Shown here: in pieces, positions 9,788 through 19,995 of the stretch | Numbering within the stretch: position 1 is the stretch's first letter | Layout of the letters: the number at the start of each line of letters is the position of its first letter | DNA from: Harmothoe impar | Lineage: Eukaryota; Annelida; Polychaeta; Phyllodocida; Polynoidae | Reading direction: 5' to 3' | Length of the DNA: 64,000 nt | Assembly: GCA_947462335.1 (NCBI GenBank) | Contig: OX381710.1 | Coordinates: 32,169,004 to 32,233,003 of the forward strand | Made by a program: the position numbers and the translations under genes | The notes under the pieces: model-generated | The model's database searches: none | The model's input: only the letters and a program-made list of their open reading frames with translations | What the model was told of the DNA's origin: nothing

Positions 9788-10390
9788 ATTCTTTGTTTAT
9801 TGTGTGGCCCCTAAAGAGGGGCCGCGGTGTTGATTAATTACACCACATGTTAAGCAACATGAGATCAAACCTTCCTCAAAAGCGACAAGGCTCAGAGTCC
9901 TGTTGGACGGGAACCCTGTGTGGCATTTGAGGACGAATGGTTGAGTGATCCTACCGATCCGTCAGAGGTTCTGACTTTATATAGCTTTTATATCGCTTTA
10001 GATATGGTGTAGTATTTTCAATCTCACTATAGTTTAGTTGATATTTCAAAGAATCTGCCTCATTCTATCAGAAATACACAGCGTTGACATGTTTCTTATA
10101 TTCAATATATTAGAAGTGTGCTTTGTTGCTTATTATAGGTCATTATGCGTTTAAAATGTTCGCGAGTATCGTGGAAATGTACAAAAACCCTATTGTGGCG
10201 TCATCTGACGAAAAGAGCGGAGAACTATACTAGAGCATGTAATGGCCAGACCAGCAGGCGGCAGCAGAGTGGTCAAAAGACAATCTCGTAGTAGTAGGTC
10301 TACTTGCATGTTGAGTAGCCACCCTTGTGGTTGTAATTACCTAGCCTAGTTGACCCTGCTGGCCTGGTCAAGTGAAATTAGTAAGGAGGC
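9788..10390 (+). repeat. Internal duplicated block B, copy 2
   Basis: Second copy of the block at 8637-9470, offset by 1151 bp at its start and about 920 bp at its end because material between landmarks was lost or gained. It begins with the identical GTTTATTGTGTGGCCCCTAA hairpin. Confidence 0.75.
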
Positions 10391-10973
10391 CCCCCCATTA
10401 ACGCGCTCCACAGTCTTTAGACAGTTAAGACTATAGTCAAGACTGGAGAATTTAGCGAGACGTCCCTCTGGGAGGTCATAATCCTCAATGTTAGGTGTTA
10501 GCTCATTAACATCAGATACCATATTAACAAACCATTTAAAATGTTCATTTTAATAGCAACTCACCCTATTCTGACAAAATCCTATTAGCAGGTAACCTCT
10601 GTGTAAACCATACTGCAAACATCTGCTACTTCCAGCGTCTGCCTCGTGACTGATAGTGTACAACAAGACGAAGTGGGCAGAGATTAGAAAAAATGAGGCT
10701 CTTTATATAGCCGAGAGAGCAGCTAATCTGGATGTTCTAAGCTTGTTTTCACCTAGAGCTCCAACCCTCTTCCAGAGAGAATCAAATCGCTTTTCACCTG
10801 AACCCTTCCACCCCTAATCCATCAGCATGAAAAGAGAATTAACGAGTGTAACGTGCGCTACATGTATATGGGATTATAGCTGGTGAAGAGATAAAGCCGA
10901 GTCACCTGTGTATACAAAGACTACAGGGGGTGATTAACGACAGGTGTGACGCGCCAGCCCGTGAACGGATTAA
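10391..10973. other. Interior of large element, nothing recognised
   Basis: No open frame of note and no named repeat. Confidence 0.4.
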
Positions 10974-11239
10974 GCCAAAAAAAAAGAAAAAAAAAGGTAT
11001 GTTTCAGGTAACATGGGCAGAAAGACTGGGGTCGGTAGTTGGGTTTTTATTTTATTTTATTTTATTTTTTTAACATGAAAGCACTAGCCATCCTCCGTGG
11101 AAATTCTAAAAATGACCCAAAAAGTATAAAAATATGAAATTTTCTTCAAACTTGCTTAAAAAAAAACGTAGGGTCGACCCTGTTTTGCTAGGGTCGGTCA
11201 GGTGACCTGAAACAAACCTTTTTTTTTTATTTGGCCTTA
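10971..11239. mobile_element. GGCC/TWA MITE
   Basis: TAA-GCCAAAAAAAAAG at left, TTTATTTGGCC-TTA at right, with the family GTTTCAGGTAAC and GGTCGGTCAGGTGACC arms. Confidence 0.7.
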
Positions 11240-11775
11240 TCTTTCAAGCTGACGCTTAAATTCAACTAGCCAGCCGCCGTCTACACCACTCACTGCGACA
11301 AGAGGAGGTGCTGTTGTTTTACACTTGAGTCGCTTACCACATGGACTCTACCTCACAGACAGACACGCGCCCCCTGTAGCTTTTTTTTTGTTTTTTTTGT
11401 ATACACACGCTAATCTCATAACCCCCTTATCCGTTATACAGGTAACCAGTATTCTCTTTTAAAATAGCTGCCAGTCAGCTTAGCTCTAGAAGCAAGAAGG
11501 CGTGTATAGGTGCCTTATAAGTCGGCAGGGGGTAAATACTAGTGAAAAAAGGAAGGCAGGTGTGCAGGTAGCTTTTCTAACAGACACGTGTGTGCACTAA
11601 GCTGCTTAAGTCTAAACCCTCCCGCAGTAGTCAGGTGGCATGTGAAAACTTACTTAACTGATCTCTTACATTGAGTAGAGTCTCTGTGCTGAGAGAGCCT
11701 TTTCAGCCGTTTAAGAGGATTAACTAGGACAGGGTACATAAGGAGTGAAACGCCGAATAGCGGCTACTCAGTCTC
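11240..11775. other. Interior of large element, nothing recognised
   Basis: Short T-runs at 11380-11400. No gene is supported. Confidence 0.35.
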
Positions 11776-12130
11776 GTGCAGCACAAGCAGCAGCATCTAG
11801 CAGCGGCTTCAGCAGCAGCTGCACGTGCAGCACAAGCAGCTGGCAGCGACTTCAGCAGCACAAGCAGCACGAGCAGCACAAGCCGTAGCATTTGTCAGCA
11901 GCATCCGTGACATCGTCAGCAGCAGCCCCCATGACCTTGTCAGCAGCACAAGCAGCCAGCAGCTGCCAGCAGCTGCTTCAGCAGCTGCTGGCAGCTGCTG
12001 CACGAGCAGTAGCACAAGCAGTAGCATCTGTCAGCAGCAGCAGCAGCAGCACAAGCAGCCAGCAGCTGCTGCATGAGCAGCACAAGCAGCACAAGCAGCA
12101 GCACCGACAGCAGCAGCAGCAGCAGCAGTG
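11776..12130. repeat. Interrupted CAG/GCA trinucleotide tract
   Basis: About 350 bases built from CAG, GCA and AGC triplets broken by ACAAGCAGC, GCAGCTGC and two longer unique insertions near 11890-11940. The long Ala/Ser/Gln or Cys/Leu frames on both strands are by-products of the repeat. GCAGCTGC palindromes make multiple hairpins possible. Confidence 0.85.
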
Positions 12131-12134
12131 GTGT

Positions 12135-12300
12135 GGACCACTAAAGTCGAGATGAAGCCTAGTGACATTTGACATGAAGCTTGAAAAACACAGTGACAGG
12201 TGACATGAGCAATTCTTAAAATCGACATGAGATATGAGCATAATTAAGCGACATCGACATGCGCCATGGCTATTTTTTAAGACAAACATCATATGTCATA
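12135..12300 (-). repeat. TGTCGAT syllable repeat, 'CATGTC' type
   Basis: Minus-strand copy: AAAATCGACATGAG, GACATGAGC and GACATTTGACATGAA units, the complement of the array at 6505-6690. Confidence 0.7.
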
Positions 12301-12383
12301 GCCGCCTCATCCAAACCTCCACTAGTAGTGCTCTATAAGCGCAAGCTGTAAACCCTCTCCTCCCCCCGTGCACACAGGCGAAT

Positions 12384-12733
12384 TATCAGAGTCAGCCAAT
12401 GGTGTCAATACCCCTCTCATACAGGGGTCGGGCGCTGCTGGACTATAATAGATGAGTCAAGGACCGTTCTACTGAGGGTCAGGCAGGCTAAGTCGGACAT
12501 TCAATGACAGGTAGGTCTTTGACAACCTTGCTTGAAAGTCTGGACAGCATTGACAGACTGGGGCATAAGGATCTCGCATGGTCAGACTTTCAAGCAAGTT
12601 TTGCTAAAGTCGCGTTATTGAATGTCCGACCTAGCCTGACCCACAGTAGAACGGTCCTTGACCCGTCTATTATAGTCCAGCAGTGCCCGACCCTTGGCTG
12701 AGAGCAGTTTAAGCGCCATTGGGTGTCTCTGAT
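12384..12733. mobile_element. 350-bp foldback element
   Basis: Two arms of about 150 bp pair almost completely. ATCAGAG...GGGTCGGGC(G/A)CTGCTGGACTA at left mirrors TAGTCCAGCAGTGCCCGACCC...CTCTGAT at right, and GGACATTCAAT mirrors ATTGAATGTCC near the centre. No coding capacity. The single copy in this window prevents definition of a target duplication. Confidence 0.75.
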
Positions 12734-12891
12734 ATTTGCCTCTGTGTAAGATGAGAAAAAAAGTCTGTTGAAAGACTATATTTCAAGCCAGAAAACTGTA
12801 ATTAGCTTTCCAAGTTGTTATCTTAGCCTAGCAAGCAGCTGTCAGATGTCATCTAAGAAAAAAATGTGAGCTGTTAATAGATTCAAGAGAA

Positions 12892-13592
12892 ATTAGTTTA
12901 CAAATAGCCCGTGTAAGTACGCCCATGTCTTGCTTATTTCTCATAGGGTTGTAAGATAGTCACATCATGATGCACATCATCATAAACGCAATCATGATAC
13001 CTTTCATTGTAAGTAGACTCGCCTCTCTGCCCTCTCTTTTAGAGAGGGCAGAGAAGCGAGTCTCACTCTTAAAAAACCCTTCCCCTCCCCCCCTCCCCCC
13101 CCATGCATCTTAAAGAGTGCCCCCCAGAGTGCCCCTCCCCCCCTAGAAAAAAAGAGCCACATTTTTAAATTATTTTTTAGCAAGCTTTCAGCTTGCTTTT
13201 TTTTTCTTTTTTTAAATTTATTTATCCATAAAAAGCTCAAGTGACTTATTTTGAAATTCGCGCCAACCTAGTAGTCACGTGACCCCCTTAAGTAGGTCAC
13301 TTCCCGTCACGTGACCTATTTGAATTTCCCGCCAACATGGTGGTCACGTGACCCTCTTAAGTAGGTCACTTCCGGTCACGTGACCTATTTGAATTTCCCG
13401 CCCAAAGGTCACGTGACCGGAAGTAGGTCACTTCCGGTCACGTGACCTATTTGAATTTCCCGCCAAAAGGGAGGCCTCTCATTGGCTGCTTTTGAATTTC
13501 CCGCCAAAAGGGAGGCCTCTGATTGGCTGCAGGTCGATTGAGTAATAAACAGTACTTAACTATAGTCCCGTTCCGATACATACTATACTACT
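12892..13592 (-). repeat. Right terminal inverted repeat of the 9.46-kb element
   Basis: Complement of 4128-4844. It retains all six CACGTG cores (13276, 13308, 13345, 13376, 13410 and 13439) and the TTTGAATTTCCCGCCAA repeats, so both tips carry the same motif array facing outward. A small number of mismatches separates the arms, for instance in the G-rich run. Confidence 0.9.
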
Positions 13593-13626
13593 GACGACAC
13601 ATGTTGCAGTCTTTAAAGGGTTAAAC
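13593..13626. mobile_element. Right remnant of the split TTAA-palindrome MITE
   Basis: Contains ACATGTTGCAG and CTTTAAAGGGTTAA, the expected right end of the copy whose left part is at 3889-4127. Confidence 0.65.
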
Positions 13627-14099
13627 AATTTGATACCAATCTGGTTGTCAGCCCATCTGCTGAGCCAAGTGTGCATTAACTTTAAAGTTGATTAATGACT
13701 CTATAATGATGCGTAAAGTGAGTCCTAAATAATAAGTTAACTACTGACTAAAGATTGCTGTCAAAAGATACATGATGATTTAAGGAAGATAAATGGATAA
13801 CCGGTGATAACATGTTGGTATTTAAACATGAAAATACGCTAGGCTAAGCTCTTGGTCTCATACCATGTTAGTCAAATTGTCATTATTAAAGCATCTGACA
13901 GCTGCGTTCAAAGGCCCTTCAGAGGTAGCCTATGTGAGGAAAGAATTTGAACCTTTTAAAATGCATGTATATTGGAGAAATGCGCGAGAATGAAAATGAG
14001 AATTTTTAAAAGTAGAACCAGTTCTATTTGATGATGTCCTATCCACATGGCACATGGCACATACCTTATCCTACATTGGGACATGGGTAGTGGACAGAC
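13627..14099. other. Non-coding stretch, nothing recognised
   Basis: No gene or named repeat is seen. Confidence 0.4.
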
Positions 14100-14310
14100 T
14101 AAGGCAAAAAGGTTTGTCTCAGCTAACCTGACCGACCTCTGAAGAAATTCCTCGCTTTTTAACCCTATTTTTGGTCAATTTTTGGGTATTCAAAAAAGTT
14201 GGTTAGTACATTCATGTTAAAAAAAAAGAAAAAAAAAGAAAGAAATCCGACCCACCCTACATTTTCCTCCCATGTTTATACCTGAAACAACCCTTTTTTT
14301 TTTGGCCTAA
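14100..14310. mobile_element. GGCC/TWA MITE
   Basis: TAA on both sides; left GGCAAAAAGGTTTGTCTCAG, right GAAACAACCC...TTTGGCC. Interior T-rich and A-rich arms are typical of the family. Confidence 0.75.
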
Positions 14311-14768
14311 TACTAGTCTCCATGACATGGCCTTTATGACAGGGTCTAACCCTACTTGACGTTCACAGGGTCCCCACAATAGGCACCCTACACCCGGCAG
14401 GTTCTGCCCCTATAGTAACCCTCTGTAACCATGGTTACCTTTGTAGCCAAACACCAGACAGCTGACCAGAGGTTCTCAGGCTATGTAGGCTGGTACCCGG
14501 CTGGTACCCTTATTGTAATGGGACCTCGCCAACTGGGAACCAGCGAAACCATGCACAAATGGTGGCATTGTCCTTTTTTTTTGTTTGGGATATTTCTAAG
14601 AGATTTTTGATATGGCCAAGATGGTAGCCATGGGTCACATTGAAATTGACTATATATGATTGATTGATATAAGATGGGATGTAGGGTTGACCATCGTTGT
14701 GGTGGTGGGCAATACCTCATAATTAGCTTTGATAAATTTGATTAAATCTTTTTAAAATACCATCATAT
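14311..14768. other. Non-coding stretch
   Basis: Contains TAACCATGGTTACC at 14426-14439, a palindrome resembling an RFX X-box, but no gene is recognised nearby. Confidence 0.35.
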
Positions 14769-15002
14769 GGCCAAAAAATATATATATATATATATGTATA
14801 TATTTGTTTAACTTTCCACATTTCTAGGCCTGTTTTGAGAGATGTTGCTCTAAAATCCTTGATAATTGTCCGATTTACAAACCTTAAAAACAGGGAAGTA
14901 GCTCAATTTCCCAGGAATTGAAAAGAATAGGGTGACCCGGCACTGTTTTCCTAGACCCGGTCGGGTGACCGGAAACAAACCTTTTAAAAAAAAAATTTGG
15001 CC
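14769..15002. mobile_element. GGCC/TWA MITE with AT microsatellite
   Basis: Starts GGCCAAAAAA and ends GTCGGGTGACCGGAAACAAA...TTTGGCC. The left arm is overrun by a TATA microsatellite (14780-14800), so the palindrome is incomplete. Confidence 0.65.
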
Positions 15003-15449
15003 TAGGCAGAAATCAACTACATGTGAACCACGAACACAAGATGACATACCGGTAGTTTAATGGTGAAAGGCCTTCTAGGTAAAAAAAACTGCTTCCATTT
15101 TGAGAATCACTCAGTCTCTCACCTATTTCACCTGGAAGTTTTGAATAAATCAACCTCAGACAATTTGGTCTGTCTGACATTCTTGAAGGGGATGAAATTT
15201 CAGCAATTTGGGTAAATACTGGTTGACTGTATTTTGAAGGCAGATGAAACTTTCAGATTTTGCACAGATAAGATTGCAACCATTTGGACAAATACCATTT
15301 GACTGTCTTTTCACAACGGTTTCCCCTTCCACTGGCTCCTTTTATGTCATTTATTGGAAATACAAAACCACAATAAATGATAAAGTGAAAGCTGTATTGC
15401 CCAGGACAATGAACTGTCAGCCGCCACGGGCAACCTTTCCCAGGCCAAT
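15003..15449. other. Non-coding stretch, nothing recognised
   Basis: No gene is supported. Confidence 0.35.
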
Positions 15450-15663
15450 TTAACCCTTTAAGGGCAGCTTAGTGTCTTAAACCAACATGCCTTTTGTAAG
15501 CATGCTCACCTGGCGAGTAACTCATGCTTTATGATGAGGGCTAGGCAAGAAGCACCAATGCAGGCACAGGAGCACCAGCGAGTTACTCGCCAGTGATGCA
15601 TTAGTACCTTACACTGACAAAAATCATGAAGCATTGAAAAACATACTGTCCATAAGGGGTTAA
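15450..15663. mobile_element. TTAA-palindrome MITE
   Basis: TTAA on both sides; left CCCTTTAAGGGCAGCTTAG, right ACTGTCCATAAGGGG. Inner hairpin core CACCAGCGAGTTACTCGCCA. TTAA duplications with CCCTT ends are the hallmark of piggyBac-type elements. Confidence 0.8.
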
Positions 15664-15823
15664 GTCTCTAAGGGCGCATCGAGCATCAATGCCTTATATC
15701 CTTGGTGCATAAATGCACCCTGGTGAGTAACTCGCCTGTGCTGTATTCAAGCATCATGCCGACCCAAAAGGTTGAGACACTCCCGAAGGATGATGCACCA
15801 AAGCAGCCCCAATAAGTTACTCG
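15660..15823. mobile_element. TTAA-palindrome MITE, left part, split by the LINE
   Basis: Shares its left TTAA with the copy before it. It holds the first hairpin and the left strand of the second (GATGCACCAAAGCAGC...GTTACTCG), then stops at the LINE. It resumes at 19996 with ACTCGCCAGGGCTGCATTGG and ends at TTAA 20067-20070. Confidence 0.8.
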
Positions 15824-15945
15824 GTAGTCATGGTCTCTGAGTAGAAGGTCACTCGCCACTTCGACTCTGCATATTCCCGTGATTACTGGCTTATTGCTAC
15901 ACCATATTGAACATTACCTCGGATAACCTAACCCGTGACTGAGTT

Positions 15946-16524
15946 GTGATTCTACATGGACTAACCGTGATAGGATTTAACATGGCTGAAGCTCTCAAAA
16001 AGGATAATAAAAGGACCACCAGAAGTCGCACTGACAAGGAGGGCGACAATGGAGGCACCACCGGTGATATACCCCCTGGTCAATCCCACCCACTACCTCA
16101 GCGGGCTCCAAGGGGAGCTAGAGCCGACAACATTGACCCTGGATCGGTATCCACCCAGATGGTATCCACCCAAGACACATCCACCCCTAAATCCGCCAAG
16201 ACTAAACAACCAAAGAAAAAACATGGTAAGAAGAAATTAAACATGGAAAGCACCACCCCAGCTGGCTCAGATATTTCTTTGTTTAGTGAGGATCTCATAA
16301 CTTCCCCTAGCAAACCGCTTGACGATGTCAGTGCTCTAATCCTGGAGCTAACCGCCGTACAGCCACAGGTAGGACTAGACTTGCCACCCTCCACACAGGA
16401 GAGAAACCTTGGGAGTGCTCGATTTGAAGAAAATGATGACAGCAGGGAAGAGGCCGTAAATAGCACCAAAGAGGCTGAAGGGAACCTCGGTACTGATGAC
16501 AGGGAGGGTGATGATGATGGGGAA

Positions 16525-16558
<34 letters not shown>

Positions 16559-17901
16559 GTGACGATGATAATAGGAATAAGAACACTGGCGAAGGTGACG
16601 AAGATCTGACGCTGAATGGAGATGATGATAGTAAGGAAGAAGGCGATGATAATGAAGATGATGGTAGTGATAGCAGCACCACTTACCCTAAGGTTGACCC
16701 CCCTGCCTCTTCCATTGAAGAACTTGAAAAAAAGTTCATGTGTAAGCTGCTCATGCTCAATAACACCATAGCCCAAAACGCTACCCAGATCGCATCTAAC
16801 AACAAGCAAATTAAGAAACTGACGGATACAGTAACCTCCCAAAGGCAAAGAATCTCAGAACTCGAGAAACAAGTAGGAAGCCTTGAGATAAAAGTAGCTA
16901 TTCAAGGATCCATAATTGATGATCTGACCACCCAAAGGGAAAAACTAGACAGCTCCACCAGGAAGAACAATATGATCTTTAGGGGCCTATCCGAGCAAGA
17001 CCATCCAAATCCCCACCAAGTGATAGGCAATCTACTGAGTGACCTAGGAACAGGATTATCCTCTGCAGACTGCCATGGTATCTTTAGACTGGGCAAGTAT
17101 GAGGCAAACAAAACCAGGCCCATCATGGTCCAGTTCAAGGAGGGGAGGTCAAAAGGATCAGTATACTCCAATGTCAAGAAGTTGAGAACCATGCCTAACT
17201 GGAAAGTCTCCATTGGTGACGACCTTACCAAAACCGAACAGGACAGGGTACGTGACCTAAGAATCGTGGCGCAGCATGCAAAGAGCCTGGGAAAAAGGGT
17301 AGAACTTAAGGGCCGTTCAGTCATAATAGAGGGAACAGTGTATGTCTGGGACAATTTGGAGCTTCTCCCAGAGGAACTATCACTTGCATCAGCAAAGACC
17401 CTTACCTATGACAATGGAATTGTGTTCCAATCGAAGCACAGCTTCTTATCCAATATGTACCCCAGCCACATCAAGTGGGGTATTTATCACTATGCCTCGG
17501 TGGAGCAGGGCTATGTCCACCAGTCAGCCCTTGAGTGTGGTGCGCCTGGATTAGCCGCACAGGCTTTAAGGGAACCAGACCCATATGAAGTCAAGAAACT
17601 TCTCCGGAAACTGCCAAGGAACAAGGAATGGTTCGAAACTGGCCGTTTCAAACTGATCAAGAAACTCCAGCTTCTAAAGTTTAGGCAGAACCCCACCCTC
17701 CTCACTCAACTAATGGCCACAAAAAAGCTGCCATTATACGAAGGAACTAGAGATCTGGTTTGGGCGACAGGATTCATCCTCCAAGATGGACAAAAAAATT
17801 GCACACCAAAGGGACAAAATAGGTGTGGGAAATCATTGGAGGAAATTCGGGCTCTTTTCAGAAGATGCGAAGCAAGGCTGGCCGCAGAAAAGAAAAACTA
17901 G
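15946..17901 (+). CDS. LINE ORF1 protein with RRM-like domain and C-terminal NADAR domain
   Basis: Single intact 651-residue frame. Residues 1-180 are basic/polar with low complexity. About 183-245 is an acidic tract with an Asp run from a GAT microsatellite. About 255-340 is a heptad-like coiled coil, expected to trimerise ORF1 proteins. About 341-470 (NNMIFRGLSE...) is the RNA-binding domain typical of L1-type ORF1 proteins. About 490-645 matches the NADAR (YbiA-like) family: FLSNMYP (from F500), Y-A-S-V-E520, DPYEVKKL, W606 in VWATGF, and N625-x-x-G628-x-x-L-x-x-x-R. NADAR proteins act on ADP-ribose conjugates, and members remove ADP-ribose from guanine bases. The usual His after the conserved Glu is Gln here. 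The start ATG is the first in frame; another lies at codon 13. The protein should bind the element's RNA in a cytoplasmic particle; a role for NADAR there is inference. Confidence 0.85.
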
Positions 17902-18069
17902 AATAATGCATAGACTGATGCAAGTCTAATCAGAAATCCCCCCCCCCCCTAGATGTTCCGCCGTCTAGTGACACACTGTATAGTATACAACACCTGACTG
18001 GACAGGCAGTGCAGGGCGCGCCTGATCTAATTTACACCCCATGTTACACCACTGCTAGAGATATATTAA
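17902..18069 (+). other. Spacer where the ORF2 endonuclease is missing
   Basis: Only ~170 bases separate the ORFs, with stops in all frames and a C-run at 17939-17949. A full-length ORF2 of this group would carry an apurinic-like endonuclease of roughly 230 residues plus linker before the reverse transcriptase. The gap is either an internal deletion or an assembly collapse at the C-run. Confidence 0.6.
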
Positions 18070-19629
18070 CCCTCTTCACCTCTTCCACCACAATTTAGCT
18101 TTCAGGAATGTGAAGTGGAACTAGCAATCAAATTAGTAAGGAAAATTAACGTACATAAATCTTCTGGTATTCCAAATATTTCTTCTCTTATTTTTAAAGA
18201 CACTTTTATTACTCTACCATACCATCTCCTCCACCTAATAAACCTAGTCATAAGAACTTCAGTCTTCCCACATGCTTGGAAAGAAGCTATTGTGACCCCC
18301 CTACCTAAGGGTGGGGACAGGTCTGATGTTAATAACTTAAGACCGATCTCCATATTGCCTCTGCCAGCTAAGATAATGGAAAAGGTTCTTCATAAACAAT
18401 TACTAACATACCTAATAAATAACAATATCCTATACGAAAATCAGGATGGCTTCAGGCCACAAAGGTCAACATTTCACAGCATAGAAAAATTAACTAACAA
18501 CATATTTGAATCACTTAACAGTCAACAATGCACCACAGCTATATTTCTCGATTTTTCCAAAGCCTTTGATACTTTAAACCACACCATTCTAAAATTAGAA
18601 TTATCTAATTTAGGCCTTACTAACACTGCTACTTCACTAATTGAAAATTACCTAACAGATAGAAGACAACGCACTAAAGCTAACGGCATACTTTCAGACT
18701 ACCATAATATTACCTGCGGGGTCCCCCAGGGCTCCGTATTAGGCCCATTACTATTTTTAACCTATATTAACGACATGCATTCATCTTTAACTAACCTCAC
18801 ATGTCAGCATTATGCTGACGACACAGTGATATATCTAGCTCATACACCCGAGACTAATATAACTAATAAAATTAACAATGACCTTGCTAATATTGCCAAT
18901 TGGTGTAATGCCAACAAGCTATCTTTAAACAGTAAAAAGACCAAATTTATGGTTTTTGCTAATAAAGCACTAAGGAGACGCCTAACTAAACCCCTACTAA
19001 AAATTGGACAGGATAATATTGCCTATGCTCCCTCATACAGGTATTTGGGCATTACTCTCGACCCCATGCTAAATTTTAATCACCACATACCCACATTAGT
19101 TCAAAGTGTTCGGCACAAAGTATTTATGTTCAATTATGTTAAATATGACTTACCCCAAAATGCAGCTGTTAAGGTAGCTAAAACCATGGTAGTACCTATT
19201 ATCGATTACTGCGATGTATTTTATGATGTTGCCTCTAAGACTAGCCTTGAAAATGTACAGAAATTGGTTAATAGATGCCTCAGAATAGCCTACAGGAGAA
19301 CAGGAATTTTAAACACTGCAGCTCTTCACAGAAAAGCCAAATTAAATAAACTTAAGGATAGAAGACGTATGCACATATTGGATCTAGCCTTTTCAAAATC
19401 ATTAATTCCTGAAGAACTTCATATAATTAATGTGGCCACTAGAAGAAGGGATCAGAGGTTACTTCTCCAGAAAAGAGCAAAAAATCCTGCATATGTTCGA
19501 TCTCTGAGGTATAGATTGGCAGGGGCATGGAATGCCCTTACTGTGGAAGAAAGATCTGTGAGAGAGAGCTCCAAATTTACCTCCTGGAACAGGAAAACCC
19601 ATAGGGACTTGATTGACACTTATGTTTAG
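18070..19629 (+). CDS. LINE ORF2, reverse transcriptase part only (5'-truncated)
   Basis: Open from just after a stop at 18067. There is no good ATG at the start; a GTG at 18115 is merely in frame. Counting from 18115, motifs are HKSSGIPN, LRPISILP, FLDFSKAFDTLNH (catalytic Asp 146), CGVPQGSVLGPLLF and YADDT (Asp 235 and 236), NKLSLNSKKTKFM and YLGITLD, followed by a ~200-residue C-terminal region without an endonuclease. All three catalytic Asp residues and the order match CR1/L2/Jockey-group reverse transcriptases, which copy the RNA at nicked chromosomal DNA. With no N-terminal endonuclease this copy could not nick its own target. No frameshift or stop interrupts it, so the truncation is recent or the protein is used in trans. 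Confidence 0.9.
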   Translation, partial: PSSPLPPQFSFQECEVELAIKLVRKINVHKSSGIPNISSLIFKDTFITLPYHLLHLINLVIRTSVFPHAWKEAIVTPLPKGGDRSDVNNLRPISILPLPAKIMEKVLHKQLLTYLINNNILYENQDGFRPQRSTFHSIEKLTNNIFESLNSQQCTTAIFLDFSKAFDTLNHTILKLELSNLGLTNTATSLIENYLTDRRQRTKANGILSDYHNITCGVPQGSVLGPLLFLTYINDMHSSLTNLTCQHYADDTVIYLAHTPETNITNKINNDLANIANWCNANKLSLNSKKTKFMVFANKALRRRLTKPLLKIGQDNIAYAPSYRYLGITLDPMLNFNHHIPTLVQSVRHKVFMFNYVKYDLPQNAAVKVAKTMVVPIIDYCDVFYDVASKTSLENVQKLVNRCLRIAYRRTGILNTAALHRKAKLNKLKDRRRMHILDLAFSKSLIPEELHIINVATRRRDQRLLLQKRAKNPAYVRSLRYRLAGAWNALTVEERSVRESSKFTSWNRKTHRDLIDTYV

Positions 19630-19995
19630 ATTATATGTTCGATATAATCTGGACACTTGTGTGTTTATGTTTTTACCAGAAACCTTAATTGACCATATGA
19701 CTACAGTTGAATGACTGACCATCATTTAACTCGGACATTACCATCTGTCCCAATAAATGGAAATAACATCCTCCATGTGGTAATAACATCACCACCTCCA
19801 CAATAATGCATATACTAACATCTAGCACTATTATACTAAGTCATGGCTCTAAGCCTATGCCTCCTATATATTTTTCTCTTTCTACATACCGATTGTCTTA
19901 TTGTACTCAGTCTGATTCTGTTCAATCGACTGGATCTAGAAGAATACAGGTCTTTGACCTATCTTTATTCAGTATAAATAAAGGAAATTCAATCA
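19630..19995 (+). other. LINE 3' UTR
   Basis: Non-coding, AT-rich, containing AATAAATGG (19752) and ending AATAAAGGAAATTCAATCA next to the ACTCG duplication. No poly-A tail, in line with CR1/L2-type elements that end in short unique or microsatellite sequence. Confidence 0.6.

Larger units (their letters stand above)
4128..13592. mobile_element. 9.46-kb element with ~700-bp terminal inverted repeats
   Basis: Starts AGTAGTATAGTATGTATCGG and ends with the exact complement; the arms (4128-4844 and 12892-13592) match almost base for base, including the same inner arrays. No clear duplication of the target is visible (left flank GTGGTG, right flank GACGAC). The interior has no frame above ~100 codons and no transposase, polymerase, integrase or capsid likeness that I can see, so it appears non-autonomous or decayed. 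Long inverted repeats with AG...CT termini are compatible with Polinton/Maverick-type elements, but the expected 6-bp duplication and genes are absent, so the class is unassigned. Interior content: duplicated ~1-kb non-coding blocks, GGCC/TWA MITEs, TGTCGAT repeats, a CAG-rich tract and a foldback. Confidence 0.8.
15824..19995 (+). mobile_element. Non-LTR retrotransposon (CR1/L2/Jockey group) with NADAR-bearing ORF1
   Basis: A 4.17-kb LINE flanked by ACTCG (15819-15823 and 19996-20000), read as a target duplication because the host MITE is restored when one copy is removed. Order: 5' UTR 15824-15945, ORF1 15946-17901, spacer, ORF2 reverse transcriptase 18070-19629, 3' UTR 19630-19995 ending TAAATAAAGGAAATTCAATC. 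Both domains are recognisable and ORF1 is intact. ORF2 lacks the upstream endonuclease, so this copy is not autonomous. The apparently complete 5' end argues the loss was internal. Confidence 0.85.

Noticed and set aside
11809..12292. Ala/Ser/Gln and Cys-rich frames on both strands
   Set aside because: By-products of the CAG tract, open in several frames at once.
16098..16848. Minus-strand frames of 194 and 157 codons opposite ORF1
   Set aside because: They are Ser/Ile-rich shadows of the GAT/Asp tract and coiled coil of ORF1 on the other strand.
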